A stretch of 37,916 nucleotides of DNA from Bacteroidales bacterium (GTDB lineage Bacteria; Bacteroidota; Bacteroidia; Bacteroidales; UBA932). Below the pieces are notes generated by a model. It made no database searches. It saw only the letters and a list, made by a program, of their open reading frames with translations, and was not told the DNA's origin. The translations under genes were made by a program, and so were the position numbers. Positions 31,055 to 37,916 of the stretch are shown piece after piece. Location of the stretch: contig JAFUDQ010000004.1 of assembly GCA_017459075.1 (NCBI GenBank), forward strand, positions 1-37,916, read 5' to 3'. Every line of letters begins with the position of its first letter. Positions within the stretch are counted from its first letter, which is position 1.

Positions 31055-31719
31055 ACGTAAAGATAGAAAAGAGTTGGGCCGATGCTCTGGCTCCTGAATT
31101 TGACAAGCCGTATTTTGCAGAGCTTGCAAGATATCTGCATGAGCAGAAAGCCGCCGGGAAGACTATATATCCTCCCGGCCGCTTGATTTTCAGGGCTTTC
31201 GAGCTTACGCCGCTGCCTTCAGTGAAGGTGGTTATTCTTGGTCAGGACCCGTATCACGGGCCGGGACAGGCTATGGGGTTGTCATTCTCTGTGCCGCAGG
31301 GTGTCAAGGCTCCGCCGTCGCTTGTGAACATCTTCCGTGAAATTGAGTCTGACCTTGGAATCAGGATGTCCGGCAGTCCTGACCTTGAGCCTTGGGCCCG
31401 TCAGGGAGTGCTGCTCCTGAATGCGATGCTGACTGTTGAGGCCGGCCTGGCTAGTTCCCACAAGGGCATTGGCTGGCAGACTTTTACAGATGCCGTAATA
31501 AAATGTATATCAGATAATTGCAAAGGGGTTGTATTCCTTCTTTGGGGGAATTTCGCCCGTGCCAAGAAAGAGCTTATTGATACGTCACGGCACTTTGTGC
31601 TGGAGGCCGCCCATCCGTCTCCTCTTGCCGGGGGAGCCTTCTTCGGGTGCCGGCATTTCTCCAAAACCAATTCCATCCTTGAATCACATGGTAAAACGCC
31701 AATAAACTGGCAGCTTTAA
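31051..31719 (+). CDS. ung: uracil-DNA glycosylase
   Basis: A 222-residue family 1 UDG. GQDPYHGPGQAMGLSFSVP holds the catalytic Asp and the water-activating loop. The Leu-intercalation loop is AAHPSPLAGG, with the catalytic His. It excises uracil from DNA in base-excision repair. Length is normal. It starts within the last codons of lon, so the two are translated together. Confidence 0.97.
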   Translation: MNVKIEKSWADALAPEFDKPYFAELARYLHEQKAAGKTIYPPGRLIFRAFELTPLPSVKVVILGQDPYHGPGQAMGLSFSVPQGVKAPPSLVNIFREIESDLGIRMSGSPDLEPWARQGVLLLNAMLTVEAGLASSHKGIGWQTFTDAVIKCISDNCKGVVFLLWGNFARAKKELIDTSRHFVLEAAHPSPLAGGAFFGCRHFSKTNSILESHGKTPINWQL

Positions 31720-31749
31720 TTAACACTTAAAACAAGTAGCTTTAAATAT

Positions 31750-32226
31750 ATGAAACACAAAGCTTTGTTCCCGGGTTCCTTTGATCCTTTCACCGCAGGT
31801 CACCTTAATATCCTGAACCGCGCTCTTGTCATGTTTGATGAGGTGGTGGTAGCTGTCGGTATTAATCAGGACAAGAGGGGATTCTTTGACATGGACCAGC
31901 GGCTTTCCATTATCAATCAGGCGGTTAAGGGCCTTAAAGGGGTAAGCGTCATTAAGTATGACAACCTTACCATCGACACCTGCCGTGAACTTGGTATCCG
32001 TGTCATAGTGCGTGGAGTGCGCAATATGATTGATTTTGAGACCGAGCGTTCCATTGCCGATGCCAACCGCCGCCTTGCTCCTGATATTGAGACTGTTATT
32101 ATTCCTACGGCCCAGGAGTTTGCGCATATTTCTTCTTCTGCGGTGCGGGATTTGCTGAAGCACCACGGGGATACTTCTCTCTTCCTTCCGGAAGGGGTGA
32201 AACTGCCCGAAGATATTAAGTTTTAA
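31750..32226 (+). CDS. coaD: phosphopantetheine adenylyltransferase
   Basis: A 158-residue nucleotidyltransferase. LFPGSFDPFTAGHLNI carries the TxGH motif, VRGVRNMIDFETE the substrate loop, and ISSSAVRDLL the C-terminal nucleotide motif. It makes dephospho-CoA from 4'-phosphopantetheine and ATP. It follows ung by 30 bases, with a weak TAGCTTTA box in the gap, and precedes the lipoprotein gene by three bases. Confidence 0.97.
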   Translation: MKHKALFPGSFDPFTAGHLNILNRALVMFDEVVVAVGINQDKRGFFDMDQRLSIINQAVKGLKGVSVIKYDNLTIDTCRELGIRVIVRGVRNMIDFETERSIADANRRLAPDIETVIIPTAQEFAHISSSAVRDLLKHHGDTSLFLPEGVKLPEDIKF

Positions 32227-32229
32227 TTC

Positions 32230-33090
32230 ATGCGTTTTTTAGGAGTCATATTGCTTTGCTTTGCCGCGATTGGCTGTTCCCACAAGGTCCTGCCCGCCGC
32301 AGACTCTGCCTCTGATTCTGCCTCTAATGCCCCGGTGGACTCTGTCATCTCCATCCTGGACTCCAAGCTTGACGAATACCTTTCCCAGATGACCTACCTG
32401 ACCCCGGAAGAAAAAAGCCAGGAATGCGACTTCCTGATGAGCGCAGTCTCTGACTCCATTGTCCGCAATCACGTTGCGGTTCACCTGTATGAAAAATATT
32501 CAACATCGAACCTTATGGGCGATGAAGCCGTGGCTATCTATCTGACAGACAATTGGTTCGTCCCCGGGAAGGTGAGTTTTGAAGATTACGCCAGCCTTGC
32601 AACTGCGCGTATATTTGCAGACTTCAACCGCCAGTCCCTTCTTGGCATGAGGGTTCCGGAGCTCGTGGCTCTTACCCCTGACGGGACTCCTGCCAATGTT
32701 CTTCCGTCCGACGGCCGCCTAAAGGTGCTTTTCATCTTTGATACCACCTGCGCAACCTGCAAATTGGAAACCGCCCTGCTGGAAGAGTATTTTTCTTCCT
32801 ATAATGGAGCAAATGGCTTTGATTTTATAGCCTTTTATGCGGGGGCCGATGCCGCTTCCTGGGAGCAGTGGCGCAATTCTCATTTCACCTCCCTTGCAAA
32901 AGAAAAGGCCGATGGTAAAATAACCATCAGCCATTATTGGGATCCTGAAGTTGAGTCTGATTTTCAAAGAAAATTCGGCGTATTGTCTACGCCGAAGATT
33001 TTCCTAATTGATGAAGAGGGGCTCATAGTGGGCAGAAGACTTGATTCTCAGGCACTTGCCCGGCTCCTTCAAGTTTACGACTTAGAGTAA
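32230..33090 (+). CDS. thioredoxin-like lipoprotein
   Basis: A 286-residue predicted lipoprotein: hydrophobic start and lipobox AAIGC (Cys16). An Ala/Ser-rich linker and a helical domain (about 35-135) like the DUF5106-type region of Bacteroidota thioredoxin lipoproteins come next. A thioredoxin-fold domain follows, with CATC in FDTTCATCK and the cis-Pro in LSTPKIF. TlpA-type disulfide exchange in the periplasm is likely; the partner is unknown. It may share a transcript with coaD (3-base gap). Its 3' end overlaps the convergent DJ-1 gene by nine bases. Confidence 0.83.
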   Translation: MRFLGVILLCFAAIGCSHKVLPAADSASDSASNAPVDSVISILDSKLDEYLSQMTYLTPEEKSQECDFLMSAVSDSIVRNHVAVHLYEKYSTSNLMGDEAVAIYLTDNWFVPGKVSFEDYASLATARIFADFNRQSLLGMRVPELVALTPDGTPANVLPSDGRLKVLFIFDTTCATCKLETALLEEYFSSYNGANGFDFIAFYAGADAASWEQWRNSHFTSLAKEKADGKITISHYWDPEVESDFQRKFGVLSTPKIFLIDEEGLIVGRRLDSQALARLLQVYDLE

Positions 33091-33657
33091 AAGTCCTTTC
33101 CTGACTTTATCTGCTACTTCTTCGCCGCGGATTGCCTTGACAATTTCCAGGGCAAAGTCAATTGTGAATGCAGGGCCGCGTCCTGTGATAAGGTTTCCGT
33201 CCCTGACGGCGGGAACAGCCTCGTAGATGGCTCCTTTTTCCTGCATCGGGGCTTCGCAGCCATCGTAGCAGGTGAATTTCCTGCCACTAAGCAGCTTGCT
33301 ATCGTTCTGCGAAAGAACCAGTCCGGGAGCGGCGCAGATGCCTGCAACAAGGCCACCATCGGCAAAATGCTCTTTCATAAGGGCTACAATTTCCTCATCA
33401 GCGGCAAGGTTAGATGAACCTGGCATTCCGCCGGGGAAGATGAGGGCGTCGCTGGAGTCAAGTTCTTCTTCCTCTGCGCAGAAAATCTCATAAGTGTAGT
33501 CTGCAATAACCTGGGTGTCATGGGCTCCGGTTACATGGAAGCTGTCAGAAATGGAAACTGTGCGAGCATAGATTCCGGCGCGACGCAGTATGTCAAGCGT
33601 TGCCAGGGCCTCGATTTCTTCAAAGCCGTCTGCAAGGAAAATGTAAGCGTGGTTCAT
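33082..33657 (-). CDS. DJ-1/PfpI family protein
   Basis: A 191-residue protein of the DJ-1/YajL branch. FLADGFEEIEAL contains the conserved Glu, FPGGMPGSSNL the glycine loop, and GICAAPGLVLS the reactive Cys at the nucleophile elbow. Family members act as chaperones, glyoxalases or protein deglycases; the role is debated and cannot be set from sequence. It lies 28 bases downstream of tRNA-Gln on the same strand and may be read from the tRNA promoter. Confidence 0.9.
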   Translation of the reverse strand: MNHAYIFLADGFEEIEALATLDILRRAGIYARTVSISDSFHVTGAHDTQVIADYTYEIFCAEEEELDSSDALIFPGGMPGSSNLAADEEIVALMKEHFADGGLVAGICAAPGLVLSQNDSKLLSGRKFTCYDGCEAPMQEKGAIYEAVPAVRDGNLITGRGPAFTIDFALEIVKAIRGEEVADKVRKGLLL

Positions 33658-33685
33658 TGTAAATAGTTGATAGATAGAGTAGTAG

Positions 33686-33756
33686 TTGAGGTAAGAGGAT
33701 TCGAACCTCTACTAAGGGAACCAAAATCCCTGGTGCTGCCATTACACCATACCTCA
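33686..33756 (-). tRNA. tRNA-Gln (TTG)
   Basis: Minus strand: acceptor TGAGGTA/TACCTCA with discriminator A. The anticodon stem is AGGGA/TCCCT with loop TTTTGGT, anticodon TTG. The T arm is AGAGG-TTCGAAT-CCTCT. The U1-A72 pair is typical for glutamine tRNAs. CCA is not encoded. Confidence 0.93.
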
Positions 33757-33768
33757 AAAATTGTCCTG

Positions 33769-33776
33769 CAAATATA
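33769..33776 (-). promoter_or_regulatory. -7 element of the tRNA-Gln promoter
   Basis: TATATTTG on the minus strand, 12 bases before the tRNA 5' end. The upstream DNA is A/T-rich and crosses the end of the metallopeptidase gene; no clear TTG. Confidence 0.65.
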
Positions 33777-33792
33777 GCAATCTTTTTTTATT

Positions 33793-34455
33793 TTACCTTC
33801 TTGATGCGATTGTTATATAATAAATAAGGGTTGCAAGTGAGCCAAGGGCTGCGATTACATAGGTGTAGGCGGCCCATTTGAGGGCATTTACCGCCATGGG
33901 TTTTGTCTCATAGGTGGTAATGCCGGCTCCTTCCAGCCAGCGGACGGCGCGTGCGCTTGCGTTAACCTCTACCGGAAGTGTCACGAAGCTGAACAGCGTT
34001 GTTATTGCAAACAGTCCGATTCCGGCCCATAGCAGGGCGGGGAAGGTGTTGATTAGGATAATGCCAAGCAGCAGCACGAACTGCACTGTGTTGTTGGCGA
34101 AGTTTACGGCAGGGACAAGGGCGGAGCGCAGTTTCAACGGGGCGTAGCCTTTTGCGTGCTGAAGGGCGTGTCCGCATTCGTGGGCAGCTATTGCCACAGA
34201 GGCGATGTTGTTGCCGTTATAGACATCGCTGCTAAGGTTGACCTGTTTTGTCTGGGGGTTGTAATGGTCTGTCAGGAAACCATCGACCCTGTTCACGGAT
34301 ACATCGTAGATGCCGTTGTCATTAAGCATTTTTAGTGCTACCTGGGCGCCGGTGAGCCCCGTGGGAACCTTTGAATATTTCTTTATTTTACTTCTGAGTA
34401 CCTGCTGGATAATGAAACTGAACAGGAAAATTACTCCAATAATTAGCCAAATCAT
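33793..34455 (-). CDS. YugP-type neutral zinc metallopeptidase, membrane-bound
   Basis: A 220-residue integral membrane protein of the putative neutral zinc metallopeptidase family (PF04298, YugP). AAHECGHALQHA gives the HExxH-like zinc motif (HECGH). LPVEVNASARAVRWL holds a conserved third-ligand region. Hydrophobic helices lie at 1-19, about 120-165 and near the C-terminus. Substrates are not known. It stands alone on the minus strand, ending 37 bases before tRNA-Gln and divergent from alr. I do not see a clear promoter. Confidence 0.88.
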   Translation of the reverse strand: MIWLIIGVIFLFSFIIQQVLRSKIKKYSKVPTGLTGAQVALKMLNDNGIYDVSVNRVDGFLTDHYNPQTKQVNLSSDVYNGNNIASVAIAAHECGHALQHAKGYAPLKLRSALVPAVNFANNTVQFVLLLGIILINTFPALLWAGIGLFAITTLFSFVTLPVEVNASARAVRWLEGAGITTYETKPMAVNALKWAAYTYVIAALGSLATLIYYITIASRR

Positions 34456-34552
34456 AGTCTTTGTATTTAATGGTTATATGCCTGACATTTTATACAAAAG
34501 CCAGACCAACCACAAACTTACTGAAAATTTGTCATATTTTGATGATTTTATC

Positions 34553-34560
34553 TATATTTA
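34553..34560 (+). promoter_or_regulatory. likely -7 element of the alr promoter
   Basis: TATATTTA (7 of 8 matches to TAnnTTTG), with a TTG 21 bases upstream. The leader to the ATG at 34604 is about 38 bases. Confidence 0.45.
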
Positions 34561-34603
34561 CACTCCGAAATGTCTCTGCTTCCATGCAGGGCCCTGATTA
34601 GTT

Positions 34604-35722
34604 ATGAGTGAATACGGACGGAATAATGATTTTTCAAGGTTGGAGCTGAGTACCTCCGGCCTTCTTTCCAATTACATGTATTTCCGCTCCAAGCTGGAGC
34701 CTTCTACCAAGCTTCTTGTGCTGCTTAAGGCCAATGGCTATGGGCATGGTGCTGTGGAGTTGGCTGCAATGTTGCAGCAGGCGGGGGCTGACTATCTGGC
34801 AGTGGCTTTGCCGGTTGAGGGCGTAGAGCTCAGGAAGGCCGGTATCAGCCTGCCTATTCTTGTGCTTACGGCTGGTACGGATTCTTATGAAGAGATTATT
34901 AAGTATCGTCTGGAGCCGGGTATCCCCAACATGTATTCGCTTACAAAAATTCGCAAGATTCTGCGTCAGGAGGGGATAGAGAATTATCCTGTTCACATAA
35001 AGTTGGATACCGGAATGCATCGGCTTGGATTCATGAAGTCTGAGCTGGGGCTGCTGTGCGACACTTTGCAGAGGGCTCCGGAGGTCAGGGTTAAGTCTAT
35101 TTATTCGCATCTTGCTGCGGCCGAGGACCCACGGGAGGATGGCTTTACCCTTGGACAGATTTCCCTTTTTGACGAGGGCGCGGCCCGTCTTACCAAGGCT
35201 CTTGGCTATAAGCCTATGTATCATATACTTAACTCTGCCGGGATAGAGCGTTTTACGGAGTATCAGTATGATATGGTACGCCTTGGAATTGGTATTTATG
35301 GCATCAGCTGCCTACCTGGTGTGGAACTCTCTCCGGTGGCTTCCCTTAAGTGCAAGATTCTGCAAATCAAGGAGTTGAAGCCGGAGGACGGAACCATTGG
35401 TTATGGCCGGTGGGGGAATGTGGCCGCCGGCGGAACCAAGATTGCCACCATCCCGGTTGGTTATGCCGATGGCATTGACCGCCGCCTTGGCCGTGGCAAT
35501 GCTACCTTCTCTGTTTGCGGCAAGCGAGTGCCTACTATTGGCAACATCTGCATGGATATGTGCATGCTGGATGTCACCGGGACCGATGCAAAGGTAGGCG
35601 ACGTAGTGACCATTTTTGGCGATGACCCCACCGCTTCCGAGCTCGCCACCATTCTTGGCACCATCCCTTACGAGGTCATGACCAGCCTTCCCCGCCGAGT
35701 CGACCGCGTTGTTGTCAAGTAG
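34604..35722 (+). CDS. alr: alanine racemase
   Basis: A 372-residue PLP enzyme that makes D-alanine for peptidoglycan. LLKANGYGHG carries the PLP lysine (K42). HIKLDTGMHRLGF and YSHLAAAEDP line the barrel. VGYADGIDRR has the catalytic Tyr, and GNICMDMCMLDVT closes the C-terminal domain. Length is standard; it is the stand-alone form, without the MurF fusion seen in some Bacteroidota. It is followed by the repeat-rich region, with no terminator seen. Confidence 0.95.
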   Translation: MSEYGRNNDFSRLELSTSGLLSNYMYFRSKLEPSTKLLVLLKANGYGHGAVELAAMLQQAGADYLAVALPVEGVELRKAGISLPILVLTAGTDSYEEIIKYRLEPGIPNMYSLTKIRKILRQEGIENYPVHIKLDTGMHRLGFMKSELGLLCDTLQRAPEVRVKSIYSHLAAAEDPREDGFTLGQISLFDEGAARLTKALGYKPMYHILNSAGIERFTEYQYDMVRLGIGIYGISCLPGVELSPVASLKCKILQIKELKPEDGTIGYGRWGNVAAGGTKIATIPVGYADGIDRRLGRGNATFSVCGKRVPTIGNICMDMCMLDVTGTDAKVGDVVTIFGDDPTASELATILGTIPYEVMTSLPRRVDRVVVK

Positions 35723-35799
35723 TCCCTTTCCTGGCCACGGCTGGCCACTGTCCCGACATTCCCCGGCTCCCTTCCCGTCATTCCCCGTCTCCCTTCCCC

Positions 35800-35935
35800 G
35801 TCATTCCCGGCCCCAACCTGGAATCCCCTTCCTTGTCATTTCGACCGAAGGCCGTCAGGCCGTAGCGGAGAAATCTCCCTTCCCTGTCATCTCCTGTTCC
35901 CATCCCCGTCATTCAGAACGAAGTGAAGAATCTCC
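35800..35935. repeat. cluster of three GTCAT...ATC repeats
   Basis: GTCATTCCCGGCCCC...GGAATCCCC (35800-35828), GTCATTTCGACCGAAGG...GGAGAAATCTCC (35835-35879) and GTCATTCAGAACGAAGTGAAGAATCTCC-like (35908-35935). All are imperfect palindromes of a widespread bacterial intergenic repeat type. The copies inside xerC belong to the same group. Confidence 0.8.
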
Positions 35936-36137
35936 TAAAGGACACAAAATGGCCTTATATGGGCGTTAAACCCTTAAAAAGACCGGGATAACGCCCGCGG
36001 GAGCCTTGTGGCGGACGTTATACCCCTTCCAAACCATCCTTAACGCCCAGATTCACTACAAAACCGGCCTATTGTCAGTGAAGACTCGTTCCCTTTCCCA
36101 CCCTCGGCGCGAAAGTGCAAGAACCCGGCTGTTTTTC

Positions 36138-36223
36138 TGCACATTCCCTGTTTTTAGGCTGACTACTTGCAAGTATAGGCCCGGGAATATGCACATACCC
36201 CCTTCAAAAACAAGGAATGTGCA
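36138..36223. repeat. long imperfect inverted repeat
   Basis: 18-base arms 36138-36155 and 36206-36223, one mismatch, both built on TGCACATTCC. The intervening 50 bases hold further partial copies of TGCAAGTA and TGCACATA, so several related short words are packed together. Confidence 0.75.
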
Positions 36224-36572
36224 AGTACAAAGCCCTTTTTCTGCGCATTCCATTGAAGAAGATAGTGCCGTGCTGGGGAAAGTGGAAGAGGGGGCCGGGA
36301 CGACGGAAGAGTTCGATGCCACACCGGTCGCTTGACGGCTAACTCCGCCCTTTTACGGACGTCCTTCGGCCGTTCGTAACGGTTGTCGGACACACGCCGT
36401 CATGCTGAGCACCGCTCCCTGCACGATGCCCACGCACAATACCGACTCTTCCTATTGCCCCTTGCCCCCTCTCTCCATTTCCCCGATTCATTTCATCATC
36501 AATGTTTCCATTCACCAATGCGTGGCAGGTGGGATGGAGCAGAGCCCTCCAGTTAAACTTTTGCGGCAATTT

Positions 36573-36609
36573 TTGAGCAGGTGGGTCAAAAACAATCCCA
36601 CCTGCTCAA
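36573..36609. repeat. perfect 13-base inverted repeat
   Basis: TTGAGCAGGTGGG (36573-36585), 11-base loop, CCCACCTGCTCAA (36597-36609). Strong hairpin on both strands, without a T-run. Function unknown. Confidence 0.8.
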
Positions 36610-36897
36610 CTCACGCTTCAGGGGTAAGGGACTAGGAAATATACGTTCCAAAACACACTGACTCTTTCGCTTTGCGACGCTCCTGCACGCAACAAGAGCA
36701 ACGGGCCGGTAGTCCTGGGCCCCTGTGTAGTGTGCGTTGGGAAGTTTAGGGGTTTGGGGAGCGAATAGTTCCCCCAGTATTGACTCTGCCGTGGTTGCGT
36801 AGCAACCGCCGCACTTAGTGGTTGTGCGGCTGCGGTGCCTGTCATGCAGTAGCTGCCGGAGGTCGCATATTCCGGCAGCGGCATTCTTCAAGTTCCA

Positions 36898-36977
36898 AGT
36901 GCAAAACCACCCTTCCTGCACCTGGAGCCATGATTTTTTCACCTTCGCGGTGCAAAAAGGTCCTTCCTGCACCTGAA
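36898..36977. repeat. two-unit palindromic repeat element, copy B
   Basis: Units 36898-36926 and 36949-36977 (29 bases each), again 22 bases apart with the spacer ending in CCTTCGC. They match the element at 13316-13398 apart from a few bases. Each has (C)AGGTGCA...TGCACCTG. Confidence 0.85.
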
Positions 36978-37165
36978 GCTTCCGTTTTGTCGTTCTCTGC
37001 CATCGTCATAATCCCTATGCACACTATCTTTTCGAGCAAAGTCGAATAACCTCTACACAAACACATGTTTTCTATAACCTGGTTTTGAAGAAAGTTTTTA
37101 CGATTTTTATGTTTTGAAAGAAAAAGCCACCATCGGAGGAGAGAGGTGTCTCTTTTTCGCGTTTT

Positions 37166-37201
37166 ATAAAATTCGTAAATATTTTCATAAGATTCGTAAA
37201 T
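37166..37201. promoter_or_regulatory. paired direct repeats upstream of the transposase-like gene
   Basis: ATAAAATTCGTAAAT (37166-37180) and ATAAGATTCGTAAAT (37187-37201), start to start 21 bases, two helical turns. They lie in an AT-rich stretch before a TATTTTTG box (37228-37235). Protein binding on one face of the DNA is an inference. Confidence 0.5.
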
Positions 37202-37268
37202 TTCACGTTTTGCCACCTTTTTTCGTATATTTTTGATGTCACCTCGATCTAGTTTGAGGTTGATATCC

Positions 37269-37916
37269 ATGATTCATCAAAGAAAAAAACTTAATCGAAT
37301 TCCAAAAGAAGGAAAAAATCTTCAGGTTCAGCAGCAACAGGAAGAAGAACGCCAGCCATACGGCCGATATGCCAACCTGATGCTGGACACAAGTTTTAAA
37401 CGCTCATTCGGCTCTGAACGCTACAAGAGACTACTTCTGCTACTGTTACAGGAACTGCTCCCTGAACGGCAGATAGTGGGACTGACGTATGCATCTCAAG
37501 AACACATCAATCCGTTCAATGGTAACAAAGATTCCAGAATCGACGTAGAATGTACCGATGCCCTTGGCCATCGGTTCGTGGTAGAGATGCAGCTCAATAA
37601 GCAGGAGAGCTTCTACGACCGTGCTGTCCTGTATTCTACTTATGCCGTTCAGCAGCAGGCGATCAAGGGAACGGATAACTACTTCTTCCCGAACGTCTAT
37701 TTCATCGGCATGATGAACTTTTCATTCCACAAGGGCTCGGACCAGGTGCTGTTCAAGTACTCAATCAGGAGGGATGATGAGCCGACGGAGGTGATGAGTA
37801 CGCATCTTCAATACCTCTTTCTGGAACTGCCGAACTGCACGAAGGCGCTCACGGACAAGGCCAGTAAGATTGACAACATCTGCTATGCGATTCGAAACAT
37901 CGAGTATATGGATGAA
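37269..37916 (+). CDS. PD-(D/E)XK nuclease family transposase/Rpn-like protein, 3' truncated by window edge
   Basis: 216 codons from ATG to the window edge with no stop. After a basic, Gln-rich head (MIHQRKKLNRIPKEGKN) comes RYANLMLDTSFKRSFGSE. The nuclease core is RIDVECTDALGHRFVVEMQL, where Asp and the ExQ pair form the PD-(D/E)XK site. FYDRAVLYSTYAVQQQAIKG and VYFIGMMNFSF follow. This matches the PF12784 family (called PD-(D/E)XK transposase, related to Rpn/YhgA). The family is multi-copy in gut Bacteroidales; real transposition is not well shown. The end of the gene is outside the window. Confidence 0.85.
   Translation, partial: MIHQRKKLNRIPKEGKNLQVQQQQEEERQPYGRYANLMLDTSFKRSFGSERYKRLLLLLLQELLPERQIVGLTYASQEHINPFNGNKDSRIDVECTDALGHRFVVEMQLNKQESFYDRAVLYSTYAVQQQAIKGTDNYFFPNVYFIGMMNFSFHKGSDQVLFKYSIRRDDEPTEVMSTHLQYLFLELPNCTKALTDKASKIDNICYAIRNIEYMDE

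Larger units (their letters stand above)
35723..36897. repeat. gene-free region crowded with interspersed repeats and hairpins
   Basis: I see no credible gene. Frames here translate to Pro/Ser/Arg-rich text. GTCAT-type repeats lie at 35800-35828, 35835-35879 and 35908-35935. Inverted repeats are: GGGCGTTA/TAACGCCC (35961-35968, 35989-35996); 18-base arms with one mismatch (36138-36155, 36206-36223); 13-base perfect arms (36573-36585, 36597-36609); GGTTGC/GCAACC (36793-36807); GCCGCAC/GTGCGGC (36808-36830); and CTGCCGGA/TCCGGCAG (36853-36878). It looks like a sink for small repeats. Confidence 0.8.

Noticed and set aside
36586-36972. 128-codon frame on the minus strand
   Set aside because: Made of repeat and hairpin sequence; shares the QVQEG-FCT string with a frame at the other repeat copy, as expected for a DNA repeat and not for a protein.
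36842-37270. 142-codon frame on the minus strand before the transposase-like gene
   Set aside because: Its C-terminal half is a translation of the 29-22-29 repeat, its start overlaps the real gene on the other strand, and no family is recognisable.

Overview
The window looks like chromosomal DNA from a member of the Bacteroidales with roughly balanced base composition. The clearest sign is a recurring promoter pattern: a TTG, about 19-21 bases, then TAnnTTTG. It stands before tRNA genes, rpmE, rpsU, hup, an ATPase gene and others. Most genes also lack a Shine-Dalgarno sequence. Protein families point the same way: a carboxypeptidase-regulatory-like outer-membrane beta-barrel protein, a thioredoxin-like lipoprotein, type B L31 and a tiny AURKAIP1/COX24-type basic protein. 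I cannot name genus or species.

Layout. 1-392: an intergenic stretch with a nested hairpin element, a possible leftward promoter/leader at the edge, and the hpf terminator. 393-8073: hpf and a Xer recombinase (-), tRNA nucleotidyltransferase (+), C69 dipeptidase, rpmE, NamZ-like DUF1343 protein and glmM (all -), then tRNA-Glu. 8112-8361: tRNA-Pro (+) and tRNA-Leu (-). 8487-18269: a giant AsmA-like protein (-), an AI-2E family exporter (+), an ATPase/sirtuin pair, then rpsU, rplU-rpmA, serS and ruvC. 18318-26340: outer-membrane protein (+), tcdA and lnt (-), LysE-like exporter, PASTA protein and rluD (+). 26355-28383: rng, a 29-residue ribosomal-type protein and hup, one leftward cluster. 28631-33090: lon, ung, coaD and a lipoprotein (+). 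33082-34455: DJ-1 protein, tRNA-Gln and a YugP-type metallopeptidase (-). 34604-35722: alr. 35723-37268: about 1.5 kb without a credible gene, crowded with interspersed repeats and hairpins. 37269-37916: the start of a PD-(D/E)XK transposase-family gene cut by the edge.

The content is mainly housekeeping: translation (hpf, rpmE, rpsU, rplU, rpmA, serS, four tRNAs, tcdA, cca, rluD), RNA turnover (rng), protein quality control (lon), DNA repair and recombination (ruvC, ung, xer), and envelope or cell-wall metabolism (glmM, alr, NamZ-like, lnt, AsmA-like, outer-membrane protein).

The most interesting signals are not new protein families but arrangement and regulation. Strong Shine-Dalgarno sequences occur only before three ribosome-linked genes (rpsU, rpmA, hpf). 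There is a structured leader with a terminator-like hairpin directly before rplU. Paired AACA-N4-TGTT sites flank the promoter of the ATPase-sirtuin operon. A two-unit 29/22/29 repeat element occurs at two distant loci. A common intergenic repeat has been absorbed in frame into the recombinase gene. I saw no convincing phage, CRISPR array, integrative element or complete defence system.
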